Shown here: positions 17,083-26,490 of the stretch, piece by piece | Position numbering within the stretch: the stretch's first letter is position 1 | How the letters are laid out: every line of letters begins with the position of its first letter | Assembly (NCBI RefSeq): GCF_900114925.1 | Contig: NZ_FOUR01000007.1 | Span: 1 to 64,000, forward strand | From: Marinobacter pelagius | GTDB lineage: Bacteria; Pseudomonadota; Gammaproteobacteria; Pseudomonadales; Oleiphilaceae | Length of the DNA stretch: 64,000 nucleotides | Direction of reading: 5' to 3' | The notes under the pieces: generated by a model | What the model was told of the DNA's origin: nothing | The model's input: only the letters and a program-made list of their open reading frames with translations | Database searches by the model: none | Made by a program: the position numbers and the translations under genes

Positions 17083-18624
17083 TCAGGCCGCTTTCTTTTT
17101 ACGATCACGGGACGCGCGCAGGCTGTACAGTTTTCGTTCCTTGAGCGCATAACGGTTGAGGCCGGCGAGGTGGATCTTGCGCAGGTACATCGACCAGTCA
17201 ATCTGACGGGCATCCACCGGGAACAGCGCCTGATCCAGACTACCCGTCCGCGCTGACAGAGCCATCAGTTCATCGTTCCGGAAAATATAATCCGGAGCCG
17301 TGTAGAAGCCGAAGATGGTCGCCAGCGAACGGGTGGCATCCAGGTTCCGGAGCATTTTCAGTTCCCGGGTGTGGCCCAGCAGCTTGAGCACCCGATCGGT
17401 CAGCTTCAACGGGACGCGGACCCCGCCAACCACGGTGTCGAACAGCTTGCGATTCACCGCCACGAAAGGCTTGCTGGGCTGGCGATAGAACAGTTGGTCG
17501 TACTCGGCATGGTTGCTCTTGGATTCCGCCATCAGATGGTCGATAAACTCGCCCAGGGAGATCGGGTTGGAACTGCCGCTGCAGCATTGGTAGATGCGGT
17601 GAGCTGCTTGCTCGGACAACGCCTCGGCCAGCCCCAGGATGATGGCATTGGCGACAAGATCCACCGGAATGACATCGATGACACCGGAACGCTTGCCCGG
17701 GAACAGGGTCACCTTCTCGCGGGCGTAGGCCAGGATGATGGCATCCGCCACCTTCACCCCTTCAATCCAGCCCGGCGCCGGCTCTTCCAGTGCGCTCTCG
17801 ATGATGGACGGGCGAACAATGGTCAACGAGCGGCCCGCCAGCGCCTTCATCAGCCGCTGCTCGCCCAACCATTTGGTGAAGGTGTAAGTGTCACTCCAGC
17901 CGTAACGGTTGGCTTCCCGGATACCCAGCTCCACCAGTTTCTTTTCCAGCAACTTGCCGGAATAGCGTGAACGCACGTCCGCAATCTTGTCTTCGAGCAG
18001 GTTGACCAGCTCGTCGATTTCGAAACAACCGCTTTCACTTCGGGGGATCGCTTCACCGGCAGGCTTGATGATGGACTCGGTCACCTGCCCTGCATTCATT
18101 CCGTTCACGTAACAGGTGGAGACCTGAATTACTGCCAGCTCCGGGTTGCTGAGTGCCAGTCCGGCGATGTTGTCCAGACACAGGGTGTTGATCGCCAGGG
18201 CCTTGTCGAGCTCCTCGCGGAAATTCACGCTCGCGGCAGAGTTGATCACCGCATCCAGGCCGGAGGCCAGGGCGTTGAAATCCCTGGGGGGCAGGCCGAA
18301 GCGGGGCTCGGTCACTTCACCGGTGACACAATGGATCTTGTCCTCGACAAAGGCTTCGAAACCCTCGGAATCCTCCGCTCGCAGGCGCTCGAACACGGAC
18401 GAGGTGGCAATTTCGTTCAGGAACCGGCTCCGGGCATCCGGGTGGCGTTTATTTCCCCGAATGAGCAGGTGTATGCCGCCGATATCCGGCACTGTCCGGA
18501 TCAGCTTCTCCAGGACAACCTTACCCAGAAAACCGGTGGTACCGGTAACCAGAACCTGCTTTCCGCGAAGTGCATCGAGTACCTTCGATGAAGATGCTTC
18601 GGGGGTGATTTGCTGTGTTGCCAT
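17083..18624 (-). CDS. Alcohol-forming fatty acyl-CoA reductase
   Basis: A 513-residue enzyme closely resembling the roughly 512-residue fatty acyl-CoA reductases described from Marinobacter. It reduces fatty acyl-CoA or acyl-ACP to primary fatty alcohol with NADPH, the first step of wax-ester synthesis. It has an NAD(P) loop TGTTGFLG at residues 27-34, an extended SDR core with the Tyr-Lys pair in YTFTKW, and a C-terminal FAR domain ending in a basic RKKKAA tail. The basic tail and lack of a membrane segment suggest a soluble or peripherally bound protein. AAGGAG precedes the ATG. No wax ester synthase gene lies nearby. Confidence 0.93.
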   Translation of the reverse strand: MATQQITPEASSSKVLDALRGKQVLVTGTTGFLGKVVLEKLIRTVPDIGGIHLLIRGNKRHPDARSRFLNEIATSSVFERLRAEDSEGFEAFVEDKIHCVTGEVTEPRFGLPPRDFNALASGLDAVINSAASVNFREELDKALAINTLCLDNIAGLALSNPELAVIQVSTCYVNGMNAGQVTESIIKPAGEAIPRSESGCFEIDELVNLLEDKIADVRSRYSGKLLEKKLVELGIREANRYGWSDTYTFTKWLGEQRLMKALAGRSLTIVRPSIIESALEEPAPGWIEGVKVADAIILAYAREKVTLFPGKRSGVIDVIPVDLVANAIILGLAEALSEQAAHRIYQCCSGSSNPISLGEFIDHLMAESKSNHAEYDQLFYRQPSKPFVAVNRKLFDTVVGGVRVPLKLTDRVLKLLGHTRELKMLRNLDATRSLATIFGFYTAPDYIFRNDELMALSARTGSLDQALFPVDARQIDWSMYLRKIHLAGLNRYALKERKLYSLRASRDRKKKAA

Positions 18625-18856
18625 GGACGAACTCCTTCTCTGACTGAGCTGGTTAGCCGGATCGATACCTGCCGGGGCGGTGGCCCCGGATCACATCCAA
18701 CCTTTCACCGGATGGGCTGCATATTACGGGCCACCATACCTTTCTTTGCGATCAATGTTTGCACAATCCCCGTGACAACACGGTGACAAACCGCAAAATT
18801 ACGACACATAAAACATAAATAAAATGACAAGAAAACAGGCATACCGGAGACACATC

Positions 18857-20170
18857 TCAGGAGCGGCCACCACCGTGACTGGCGAGGGCGCGAAGCAGCT
18901 GATCAATGGAAACGTCCGCCGGCTGCTCCCTCAGAGCCCGCACCAGGCGCTCCTGTTCTCCCAGGCTGATGCGGTCAAACAGGGGTTCGGGGGCTGCCGA
19001 AGGCACAGCGGCTGGTTTGGGGTTGTCACTCTCTGGGGGCGCAATCTGGTCTGCCAGATGCCATAAGTGAGTGGCCATGTGCTGCCGGTCCGCGGGCGGC
19101 ATTTTTTCCCAGGGCATGGCCGCCAGACCGGTCTGGATAAACTCGATGCTATCGGCATCCAGGTTGCGCCCCAGCAGTGCAAAAAAACGGTTGAATGCCT
19201 CATAACGCAGCATGGGGTCGATACGCTCACCGAGTACCGAGTCCAGCTCATCCATGGCGGCCGAGAGACGTTCTTCCTCGCTCCCGGGTCGCCCGACACT
19301 CTCTTCCTGGTGGTGCAGTTCCGTTTTGTGCCGGCGTCGAAGAACCGACTGCCAGTAACCCGCCACTCCCGATTTTTCCGGTGGCAGGCGGGAAAGGCGG
19401 ACGTCGAGCATATCGGCGAGGGTGTGAAACTGGCGGCAGGAAGGATCGGATACCGGCAAAGTCGCCACCGGGACTCCGGTCGTCACGGACTGGCGCAGAG
19501 TTTCGTCACGCCAGAGCGCGCCGAGATAATGCAGGGAATCCCCCAGATGACGCCCGACGGCACCATCCAGCCGCTGGAAAATCGACTGTGCCTGACTGGC
19601 TCCGGATGCCATGTTGACCACTACGCTGGGCACCCGCCGGTAACCACGTTTTCTAAGATTCCGGACCAGAGAAAACACCTGTTTCAGGGAATCGGGATCC
19701 GGTGTAACCACCATACAGGCCAGTGCCGCGCTGGCCACCATGTGCAAACCCGGAAGATCGGTGCCGCTGCCGGTATCCAGAATCACATAGTGATAACCGC
19801 GTTCCAGCTCATCCAGTGCCGCCAGCGCTGTCATGGCATCACGCTGATCCATGTCCGGGCACCGGTGCAAGCCAGCCGCTCCGGGCAGGATATCGAGATC
19901 ATAGTCCGCGGTCAGCAGGGCCTCTTCCAGAGCATATTGTGCTTCAAGCACCCCGGAAAGATCTCTGCCTGCCTCCAGTCCCAGCCGTGCTGTGACACTG
20001 GAGGGCCCGCTGTCACCGTCCAGCAACAACACCCGTTTACCCTGCCTCGCCAGGGTCAGGCCCAGGTTCAGCGCCACGGAGGTCTTTCCTACCCCGCCCA
20101 CACCTCCGGCAATGGCAACCGTGTGAGGGTGGTTCAAATTGTGTTTGTCGGTATCCGGTTGAAGGGCCAT
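18857..20170 (-). CDS. MinD/ParA-family ATPase with non-canonical deviant Walker A and C-terminal extension
   Basis: A 437-residue P-loop ATPase. The N-terminal motif GGVGKT keeps the P-loop lysine (K29), but the signature lysine of the MinD/ParA class (K of KGGxGKT) is replaced by Val24. The rest of the ParA-like domain (to about 260) has the Walker A' aspartate in LLLDGD and ILDTGSG. It resembles FleN/FlhG-like proteins. Residues 265-437 form an extra domain I do not recognise. It is divergent from a HDOD-kinase gene with a 201-bp shared region, suggesting a role in polar placement or signalling. No flagellar gene is nearby. Confidence 0.78.
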   Translation of the reverse strand: MALQPDTDKHNLNHPHTVAIAGGVGGVGKTSVALNLGLTLARQGKRVLLLDGDSGPSSVTARLGLEAGRDLSGVLEAQYALEEALLTADYDLDILPGAAGLHRCPDMDQRDAMTALAALDELERGYHYVILDTGSGTDLPGLHMVASAALACMVVTPDPDSLKQVFSLVRNLRKRGYRRVPSVVVNMASGASQAQSIFQRLDGAVGRHLGDSLHYLGALWRDETLRQSVTTGVPVATLPVSDPSCRQFHTLADMLDVRLSRLPPEKSGVAGYWQSVLRRRHKTELHHQEESVGRPGSEEERLSAAMDELDSVLGERIDPMLRYEAFNRFFALLGRNLDADSIEFIQTGLAAMPWEKMPPADRQHMATHLWHLADQIAPPESDNPKPAAVPSAAPEPLFDRISLGEQERLVRALREQPADVSIDQLLRALASHGGGRS

Positions 20171-20371
20171 CTGAATGTGTTCTCATCCCTGGGAAAACAG
20201 CGAATAACAAACTAACCTGTAAAAAGTCTACACATATCACAGATGAGATAATATATTGCTCATTAAAACAACAACGAGCGTTTAATAACCGGAAACGATT
20301 GTTTAGGATTTCCGGATAACAAGAATGAAACCGGCGTCAGGAAACGACGTCTGATCAGGGTTCGGCAAGGC

Positions 20372-22384
20372 ATGCCTATGGAACTAGCGCCAGATCTACA
20401 GCTACCGAGTCTCCCGGAGGTAACGCTGCGGGCGCTCGAGGCTTGTCATGACGACGCCAGTTTCCAGACCATCAGTGGCATCATCTCTGCCGATACCGGA
20501 CTCGTTGGCCGCGTTCTCTCCCTCGCCAACCTGACCACAGAATCCCATGAAGGCCGCATTCGATCCATCGAGCAGGCCCTGATTTGCCTTGGCCCGCAAC
20601 GGTTGCGGAGCCTTGTGCTGACCGCAGCGCTGAACCAGCTGCAATTCGGGCTTGGCAACGATGACTGGCGGCAAATCCGGGATTTCTGGCGCCACTCCCT
20701 GACCACCGCGCTGACCGCCCGGGCCCTGGCCACGCTCACCGGCTATCCCTACCCCGAAGAAGCCTTCATGCTCGGCGTGCTCCATAACATCGGCGAACTG
20801 GTTGCCATTAAAGCCACCACTCCGGATGCCCGCCAGCATTATCTGAACAACCAGTCCGAGGTCGCGGCTGACCTGGTCAGCGCCTGGGGGCTGGGACCAA
20901 TGGCCGCGGACGCCATGCGCTATCAACAGGCCGCGCCGGAGGAGTCGAGGGACGCCGGCCACCTGGTCAAACTGATCAGCCTGGCCACCCGGCTCGCCCT
21001 GTCCGATGCGGCAGGCATTGCCGCTGCCGACACCGTTTTCGGTCTCAGCGAAGAGCTGACCCGGGAGATCAACCGGCGCATCGCCCACGAAGTGACCGGC
21101 ATCGCCAGTTCCCTCGGGATTGCCCTGGATGACAACTATGACGGCGAGCGGGCAACCCGGGAACTGCAAGAGGTAATCCTCCAGCAGGCCATCGTCAACC
21201 AGGCCCTGGACTTCGCCGAACCGGGACAAACCACGGACAGCCTGATTGCCGAGGCCGCGAACAGCCTGGGCCTGATCACCGGGTCTTCCGTCCTTGGTTT
21301 TGCACCCAGGGACAAATTCCTCGCATTAATCGCGGGGACAGGAACCGACGCTCCCGAGCTCACGATTTCACCGAATCCGGGCGGCAGTGCCCTGACCGAG
21401 GCCTTCAATACCGGCAACCCGGTCAAGCTCACCGGTCGCAACCGCACGGTACTTGACCGCCAGTTGCTGTCCCTGCTTCGAACGCCCTCAATGATAGCCA
21501 TACCGGTCAACGCCGGCAGCGGATGCGCCGGCGTTTTTGCACTGGGCTCCGATGAAACCAGGCAGGACAGCACTCTGGAGCTGGCAAGTCTTTTCAGTCA
21601 TCGCCTCGGCCAGATCGTTGCCAACCGCCAAGCCACCGGGCAGATCACCGATTCCGCCGAAAACCTCCAGCAGGAGCTGGACCGCCAGCAGCTCCGCAAA
21701 CAGGTTCACGAGGTCAATAATCCGCTGACCATCATCCGTCAATACATATACCAGTTACGAAACCGGCTCGATGATCCTGATGTGCACCAGGAGCTGGACA
21801 TCATCCGCGAGGAACTGGACCGGGCGGGCGACCTTCTGCAACAGATGGGCCAGAAGGGGACGGGGCCGGAACACGCCGGCGGCATCTCGCTCAATGACGA
21901 GCTCGACAGCCTCAGCCGCATTGTCGAAGACAGCCTGTTCGATGACGGCAAACGCCGGCTCAGGCTGGATCTGACCGACAATCCCGCCCTGGTAAGCGGT
22001 CCCGCCTCGGCTCTGCGCCAGGTCATTATCAACCTGTTGCGCAACGCCTCAGAGGCACTGCCGGAGAGCGGTGGCACGGTCACCTTGAGAACCTCGGCCC
22101 CGGTCTGGCAAAACCAGAGAACCTGGGTAGAGCTTGAGATATCCGATACCGGTACGGGCATCCCGGAAGCAGTCCGGGACAAACTGTTCGCGCCGGTGAA
22201 AACCACAAAGGGAGACGGCCACAGCGGTCTTGGCCTGAGCATTGTGAAACAACTCGTTGATGACATGGACGGCATCATCGCTTGCCGGACGGGGTCGGGC
22301 GGAACCACTTTCCGCATCCTGCTCCCGGCAACGCTCCATAAAAAGAAAACGCCTGATGACAAACCGACGGGTACCGACCAATGA
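20372..22384 (+). CDS. HDOD-GAF-histidine kinase hybrid
   Basis: A 670-residue soluble sensor kinase. The N-terminal HDOD domain (about 5-210) has the LPSLPEVTLRAL start and HNIGELVA. A GAF-like region (about 285-415) follows, then a DHp helix with phospho-acceptor His446 in HEVNNPL, and a HATPase domain with an N box (NLLRNASEAL) and G boxes DTGTGIP and GHSGLGLSIV. There is no transmembrane segment, so the signal is cytoplasmic. Its stop codon overlaps the next start by 4 nt (ATGA), so it is coupled to a receiver-GGDEF-EAL protein, its likely partner. Confidence 0.9.
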   Translation: MPMELAPDLQLPSLPEVTLRALEACHDDASFQTISGIISADTGLVGRVLSLANLTTESHEGRIRSIEQALICLGPQRLRSLVLTAALNQLQFGLGNDDWRQIRDFWRHSLTTALTARALATLTGYPYPEEAFMLGVLHNIGELVAIKATTPDARQHYLNNQSEVAADLVSAWGLGPMAADAMRYQQAAPEESRDAGHLVKLISLATRLALSDAAGIAAADTVFGLSEELTREINRRIAHEVTGIASSLGIALDDNYDGERATRELQEVILQQAIVNQALDFAEPGQTTDSLIAEAANSLGLITGSSVLGFAPRDKFLALIAGTGTDAPELTISPNPGGSALTEAFNTGNPVKLTGRNRTVLDRQLLSLLRTPSMIAIPVNAGSGCAGVFALGSDETRQDSTLELASLFSHRLGQIVANRQATGQITDSAENLQQELDRQQLRKQVHEVNNPLTIIRQYIYQLRNRLDDPDVHQELDIIREELDRAGDLLQQMGQKGTGPEHAGGISLNDELDSLSRIVEDSLFDDGKRRLRLDLTDNPALVSGPASALRQVIINLLRNASEALPESGGTVTLRTSAPVWQNQRTWVELEISDTGTGIPEAVRDKLFAPVKTTKGDGHSGLGLSIVKQLVDDMDGIIACRTGSGGTTFRILLPATLHKKKTPDDKPTGTDQ

Positions 22385-24555
22385 AACCTGAACACGCTGA
22401 TCAAACCCCGAGCCAGGGGTTCCCGGCCAGGCTCCTGGTAGTGGACGATGAGCCGCGGCTTCTGAGCTCGCTTGCCTCCCTGCTGCGCAGCCAGGGCTAC
22501 GAGGTAACCGAAGCCGAAGGGGGCGAGCGAGCCTGTGAACTGATTGATCAACAGTCGTTTGACCTGGCACTGCTGGACCTTCGAATGCCCGGCGTGGACG
22601 GTTTCGAGGTCATGGCGGAACTGTCCCGCAAGCAACCGGACTGCGGCACCATTGTCGTCAGCGGCGAAAGTTCGTTTGCGGCGGTCAGCCGCGCGCTGCG
22701 CCGGGGCGCACTCGATTACATCCGCAAACCCTTCGACCCCGAGGAATTGCTGGCAACCGTCGAGAGTGTCATCAACAAGCAATCCCTCATGCGGGCACAC
22801 GAACATATCCAGGTGCGGCTGGAAAAATCCGAAGCCCTTCATCGCTATATCGTCAACACCTCGCCGGACATCGTGTTCATGCTCGATGAGGAAGGTTTTA
22901 TCTGCTTCATCAACAGCAAGGTCGAGTCCCTGCTTGGCTACCAACCGGAGGAGCTCTGCGGCCAGCACTTCCGGCAAATTCTCGACGACCGGGACGTGTC
23001 CAAGGGAACCTACGCCCTGAAAGGGGCCAACATCACCGCAGATAACCCGCGCACTCTGGAAGTTCGGCTCAAAACCCGCGGCAGCCAGCAGGCAACCCGT
23101 CATTTTGAGATCACGGCCTTTCCGATCGATCCCCAGACCTGGCCACACACCGGTGACAGCCAGATCGGCGCAACCCCGAAATCCGCCCGTTACTATGGCA
23201 CGGCCCGGGATGTAACAGAGCGCAAGGAGGCCGAGGCGTTCATCAATTTCCAGGCCTATCACGACCTGCTGACGCGCCTGCCCAACCGCGCCCTGTTCAA
23301 GGACCGCCTGGAACTGGCGATCGCCCAGGCCCGACGGGGTAAGGAAAAGCTGGCAGTAATGTTCCTGGACCTTGATCGCTTCAAGATCATCAACGACACC
23401 CTCGGCCATGCCATGGGTGACCGCCTGCTCCAGGCCGTGACCCAGCGGCTGGAGAAGTGCCTGCGGAAAGGAGACACCCTGTCCCGCTTCGGGGGGGATG
23501 AATTCACCCTGCTACTACCGGCGATCCATGACAATGACGACGCCCGGCAGATCGCCAGAAAGCTGATCCGGGCACTTCAGGCTCCATTCCAGCTGGGCGA
23601 GCACGAGGTGTTTGTCGGCGTCAGTATCGGGATCGCGGTTTACCCCGAGGCCGGCGAGAACCTGGATCAGCTGATCCAGAACGCCGATATTGCCATGTAC
23701 CACGTTAAAGGGCGTGGCAAGGATGGTTACCGGTTCTACTCCCAGACCATGAGCGTGGATACCGCCAACCGGCTGAACCTGGAGCGGGATCTTCGCCTGG
23801 CCCTGGAGCGGGATGAACTCCGGGTGTTCTACCAGCCTCAGGTCTGTTCCAGGAGCAACCGTATCGTCGGTCTGGAAGCACTGGTGCGATGGCAGCACCC
23901 GGAACGCGGCCTCCTGTATCCCGGGGATTTCCTGGCCCTGGCCGAGGAGACCAAGCTCATCGTCCAGCTCAGCGAATGGGTCATGGACCGGGCCTTCCGG
24001 GATGTCGGTGACTGGATCCGGAACGGCCATCCGGACCTGCGCCTGGCGGTGAACCTCTCCCCGACCCAGGTGGAGCATCCCCGCTTCGTGGACAATCTTG
24101 TCAGGCGGATGACCAAACAGCACTTCCCACCCGACAATCTGGAGATCGAGATCACCGAAAACGTGATCATGAGCGATCTGGACCAGATCAGTCACAAGTT
24201 GCGGGAACTGGCGACGGTTGGTGTGCGCATCGCCATCGATGATTTTGGCACGGGCTATTCGTCCCTCAACTACCTGCACCGGCTGCCCATCCATACCCTA
24301 AAGGTCGATCAGTCCTTTGTCCGTGCCATTCGCAGCGGCGAGGAGGGAGCCTGTATCGTCAACGCGATCGTTGCCATGGCCCATGGCCTGAAGCTGGAAA
24401 TCGTCGCCGAAGGCGTGGAAACGGACGAGCAGCTTTCGTATTTGCGCAACCTGGGCTGCCACCAGGTTCAGGGTTTCTTCTACGGGCCCGCACGACCAGC
24501 CGGGGAGGTTTTCAAGGCCCTGGAAGAGAGGACGGTCAAAGCCGTCTCCTTCTGA
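22381..24555 (+). CDS. REC-PAS-GGDEF-EAL c-di-GMP response regulator
   Basis: A 724-residue protein in four parts. The receiver (about 15-135) has D66 in LLDLRMPG and KPFDPEEL. A PAS domain (about 150-290) follows. The GGDEF cyclase motif is at 371-375 with an RKGD inhibitory-site motif just before it. The EAL domain starts at E499-A-L501 with ELTE-like EITEN, DDFGTG, LKVD and AEGVE. Both enzymatic halves look intact, so it could make or degrade c-di-GMP depending on phosphorylation. It is translationally coupled to the HDOD kinase upstream. Confidence 0.94.
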   Translation: MKPEHADQTPSQGFPARLLVVDDEPRLLSSLASLLRSQGYEVTEAEGGERACELIDQQSFDLALLDLRMPGVDGFEVMAELSRKQPDCGTIVVSGESSFAAVSRALRRGALDYIRKPFDPEELLATVESVINKQSLMRAHEHIQVRLEKSEALHRYIVNTSPDIVFMLDEEGFICFINSKVESLLGYQPEELCGQHFRQILDDRDVSKGTYALKGANITADNPRTLEVRLKTRGSQQATRHFEITAFPIDPQTWPHTGDSQIGATPKSARYYGTARDVTERKEAEAFINFQAYHDLLTRLPNRALFKDRLELAIAQARRGKEKLAVMFLDLDRFKIINDTLGHAMGDRLLQAVTQRLEKCLRKGDTLSRFGGDEFTLLLPAIHDNDDARQIARKLIRALQAPFQLGEHEVFVGVSIGIAVYPEAGENLDQLIQNADIAMYHVKGRGKDGYRFYSQTMSVDTANRLNLERDLRLALERDELRVFYQPQVCSRSNRIVGLEALVRWQHPERGLLYPGDFLALAEETKLIVQLSEWVMDRAFRDVGDWIRNGHPDLRLAVNLSPTQVEHPRFVDNLVRRMTKQHFPPDNLEIEITENVIMSDLDQISHKLRELATVGVRIAIDDFGTGYSSLNYLHRLPIHTLKVDQSFVRAIRSGEEGACIVNAIVAMAHGLKLEIVAEGVETDEQLSYLRNLGCHQVQGFFYGPARPAGEVFKALEERTVKAVSF

Positions 24556-24780
24556 CATCAAACTGATTGTCTGACACTCCTAGCAAAATTCTTGACCGGG
24601 TTTGCAAAGTGTTGCGTTGCGTTACTTTGTGTATCCGGAAATGCGCAGTACTGCACATAATTCCCCCCACCTGTTCTCTACTCTCGAAGCTCAAGGCGCT
24701 GAAACGGAACTCCCTGTTACGAAATCAGGGTCAACAAAGACAATAACGTTTCAGCATCCCCCGAACAGGTACAGGCAACT

Positions 24781-25440
24781 GTGATCATGCGCGACAAGTA
24801 TAAGTACATTGGCCCCGTCTACGATTTCCTGAGCAACCTCTACAGCGGCAAGAACATCCATCGCTGCAAGACCGCCATGCTGGATGTGGAAACCGTCCGT
24901 CCGGGTGACCGCATCCTGTTCGCCGGTGTCGGCCATGGCCGGGACGCCATCCGTGCCGCCGAGCTTGGCGCCGACGTTACCGTGGTCGACCTGTCCGAAA
25001 CCATGCTGCGCAAGTTTGCCGAAGCCCAGCAGGAAGAGGCACCGCACCTGAGTATCCGCCGGATTCACAGTGACATCATGAAGGTCGAGGAGTTCGAGCA
25101 GTACGACATGGTCGTCGCCAACTTCTTCCTCAACGTGTTCGACGAGGACATGATGGTGAAGGTTCTGGAGCATCTGATTCGCCTCGGCAAGGCAGACGCC
25201 CGGGTAGTGGTCGGCGACTTCTGTTACCCCACCGGCAACCTGTTGTCCCGCCTGTTCAAAAAGCTCTACTGGTATATGGCCGTGTTCGTGTTCTGGCTGT
25301 TTGCCAACAACGCCTTCCACAAGATCTACAACTACCCGGAACACATGCAGCGGCTCGGCCTCGAGGTCACCGACAAGAAGCACTTCAAGCTCCTGAACAT
25401 GGACTGTTACTGGTCCATCCTCGGGCGCAAACAGGCCTGA
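24781..25440 (+). CDS. Class I SAM-dependent methyltransferase
   Basis: A 219-residue methyltransferase. Motif I is FAGVGHGRDA near residue 50, with an acidic loop VVDLSE and a later VVANFFLNV. A hydrophobic stretch (about residues 160-178, WYMAVFVFWLF) suggests contact with membrane or lipid substrates. The start is a GTG with AGG 5 nt upstream; an ATG two codons later at 24787 is an alternative. The DUF2156 gene follows after 42 bp. A lipid or quinone-like substrate is plausible but unproven. Confidence 0.8.
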   Translation: MIMRDKYKYIGPVYDFLSNLYSGKNIHRCKTAMLDVETVRPGDRILFAGVGHGRDAIRAAELGADVTVVDLSETMLRKFAEAQQEEAPHLSIRRIHSDIMKVEEFEQYDMVVANFFLNVFDEDMMVKVLEHLIRLGKADARVVVGDFCYPTGNLLSRLFKKLYWYMAVFVFWLFANNAFHKIYNYPEHMQRLGLEVTDKKHFKLLNMDCYWSILGRKQA

Positions 25441-25482
25441 CTCCAAGACATTGCCCAAGAACAATAACCCCGGAGCAGAGAC

Positions 25483-26490
25483 ATGACGGATCAGATTCTT
25501 GCACTGGACAACGCCCGCGAACTGGACAGCGGGAACTTCAGTTTTGCCGAACGGGTGAGTTACCTGAAGAAGTACGGCACCCACTCCCAGTCCTTTTCAA
25601 CCCTGCAGCCGGGCATGCGTTTCTTTGACCTGCCAGGCATCGGCTACATTGCGTTCATGCGCAAATGGGGTGGCACCTTTGTTCTGTCCGACCCGGTCTG
25701 CGCTCCCGAAAACTTCGGAGAGATCCTGGAGCAGTTTCACCATTGCTACCCGAATGCCAGCTACATCCAGGTGTCACGACCGGTCGTGGATTTTCTGCAC
25801 CAGCGCTTTGGCCTGTTCGGAACCCAGTTCGGCAGCGAATCCCGCATCGACCTGTCCCGCTGGAGTCTCAGCGGGAAGAAAAAGCAGATTCTGCGCACGG
25901 CCCTGAACCAGGCACAGAAGAACGGGGTTACCGTGAAGGAACGTTTCAGCGACGATCACACCCGGGAGATCTCCGAAGCCTGGATCCGCACCCGAAAGTG
26001 CAAAAGCAACGAAATCCGCTTCCTGATCCGGCCGATGGAGATGTCATACCGGGAGAATGAACGGCACTTTTATGCCTACCAGAATGGCAAGGCGGTGGGG
26101 TTCATCTACTTCGACCCCGTCTACCGGAACAACGAGATCATCAGCTACGTACCCAACATCTCCCGGGCCAATGCCGATTTCCGCCAGGGCATCTTCTACA
26201 CGCTGATGGCCCATGCCATGGAGGTTTTCAGGGCCGAAGGCGTGCCCTACCTGGACCTGGGGCTGATTCCGCTGTCACTGGACAGCACCATGGAACACCA
26301 GGAAAGCCGTCTGCTCAAACGCCTGCTGCATCTGGTGTACGAGAAAGGCAATTTCCTATACAACTTCAAGGGACTGGAATTCACAAAGTCGCGGTTCCGG
26401 GGCGAGGTATTCAAGACCTACTGCTGCCACCGCCGGGCCATCCCGGCCATGGAGTTCCTGGCCATGTTCAAACTGACCCGGTTGATCTGA
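25483..26490 (+). CDS. DUF2156 protein, lysyl-phosphatidylglycerol synthase C-terminal-like
   Basis: A 335-residue protein of the DUF2156 family, the GNAT-like double domain that in MprF moves an aminoacyl group from tRNA to phosphatidylglycerol. No MprF membrane domain is present, so this is a stand-alone catalytic module. Visible features are a basic K/R-rich segment near residue 130, ENERHFYAYQNGKAVGFIYFDP and a late LDLGLIPLS. It follows the methyltransferase, probably in one operon. Its 3' end overlaps the convergent murI by 23 nt. It may modify a membrane lipid; other acyl transfers are possible. Confidence 0.82.
   Translation: MTDQILALDNARELDSGNFSFAERVSYLKKYGTHSQSFSTLQPGMRFFDLPGIGYIAFMRKWGGTFVLSDPVCAPENFGEILEQFHHCYPNASYIQVSRPVVDFLHQRFGLFGTQFGSESRIDLSRWSLSGKKKQILRTALNQAQKNGVTVKERFSDDHTREISEAWIRTRKCKSNEIRFLIRPMEMSYRENERHFYAYQNGKAVGFIYFDPVYRNNEIISYVPNISRANADFRQGIFYTLMAHAMEVFRAEGVPYLDLGLIPLSLDSTMEHQESRLLKRLLHLVYEKGNFLYNFKGLEFTKSRFRGEVFKTYCCHRRAIPAMEFLAMFKLTRLI

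Noticed and set aside
18672..18689. 7-bp GC-rich hairpin upstream of the reductase gene as a terminator or riboswitch
   Set aside because: The stem is short, there is no T-run in either direction and no known riboswitch core is visible.
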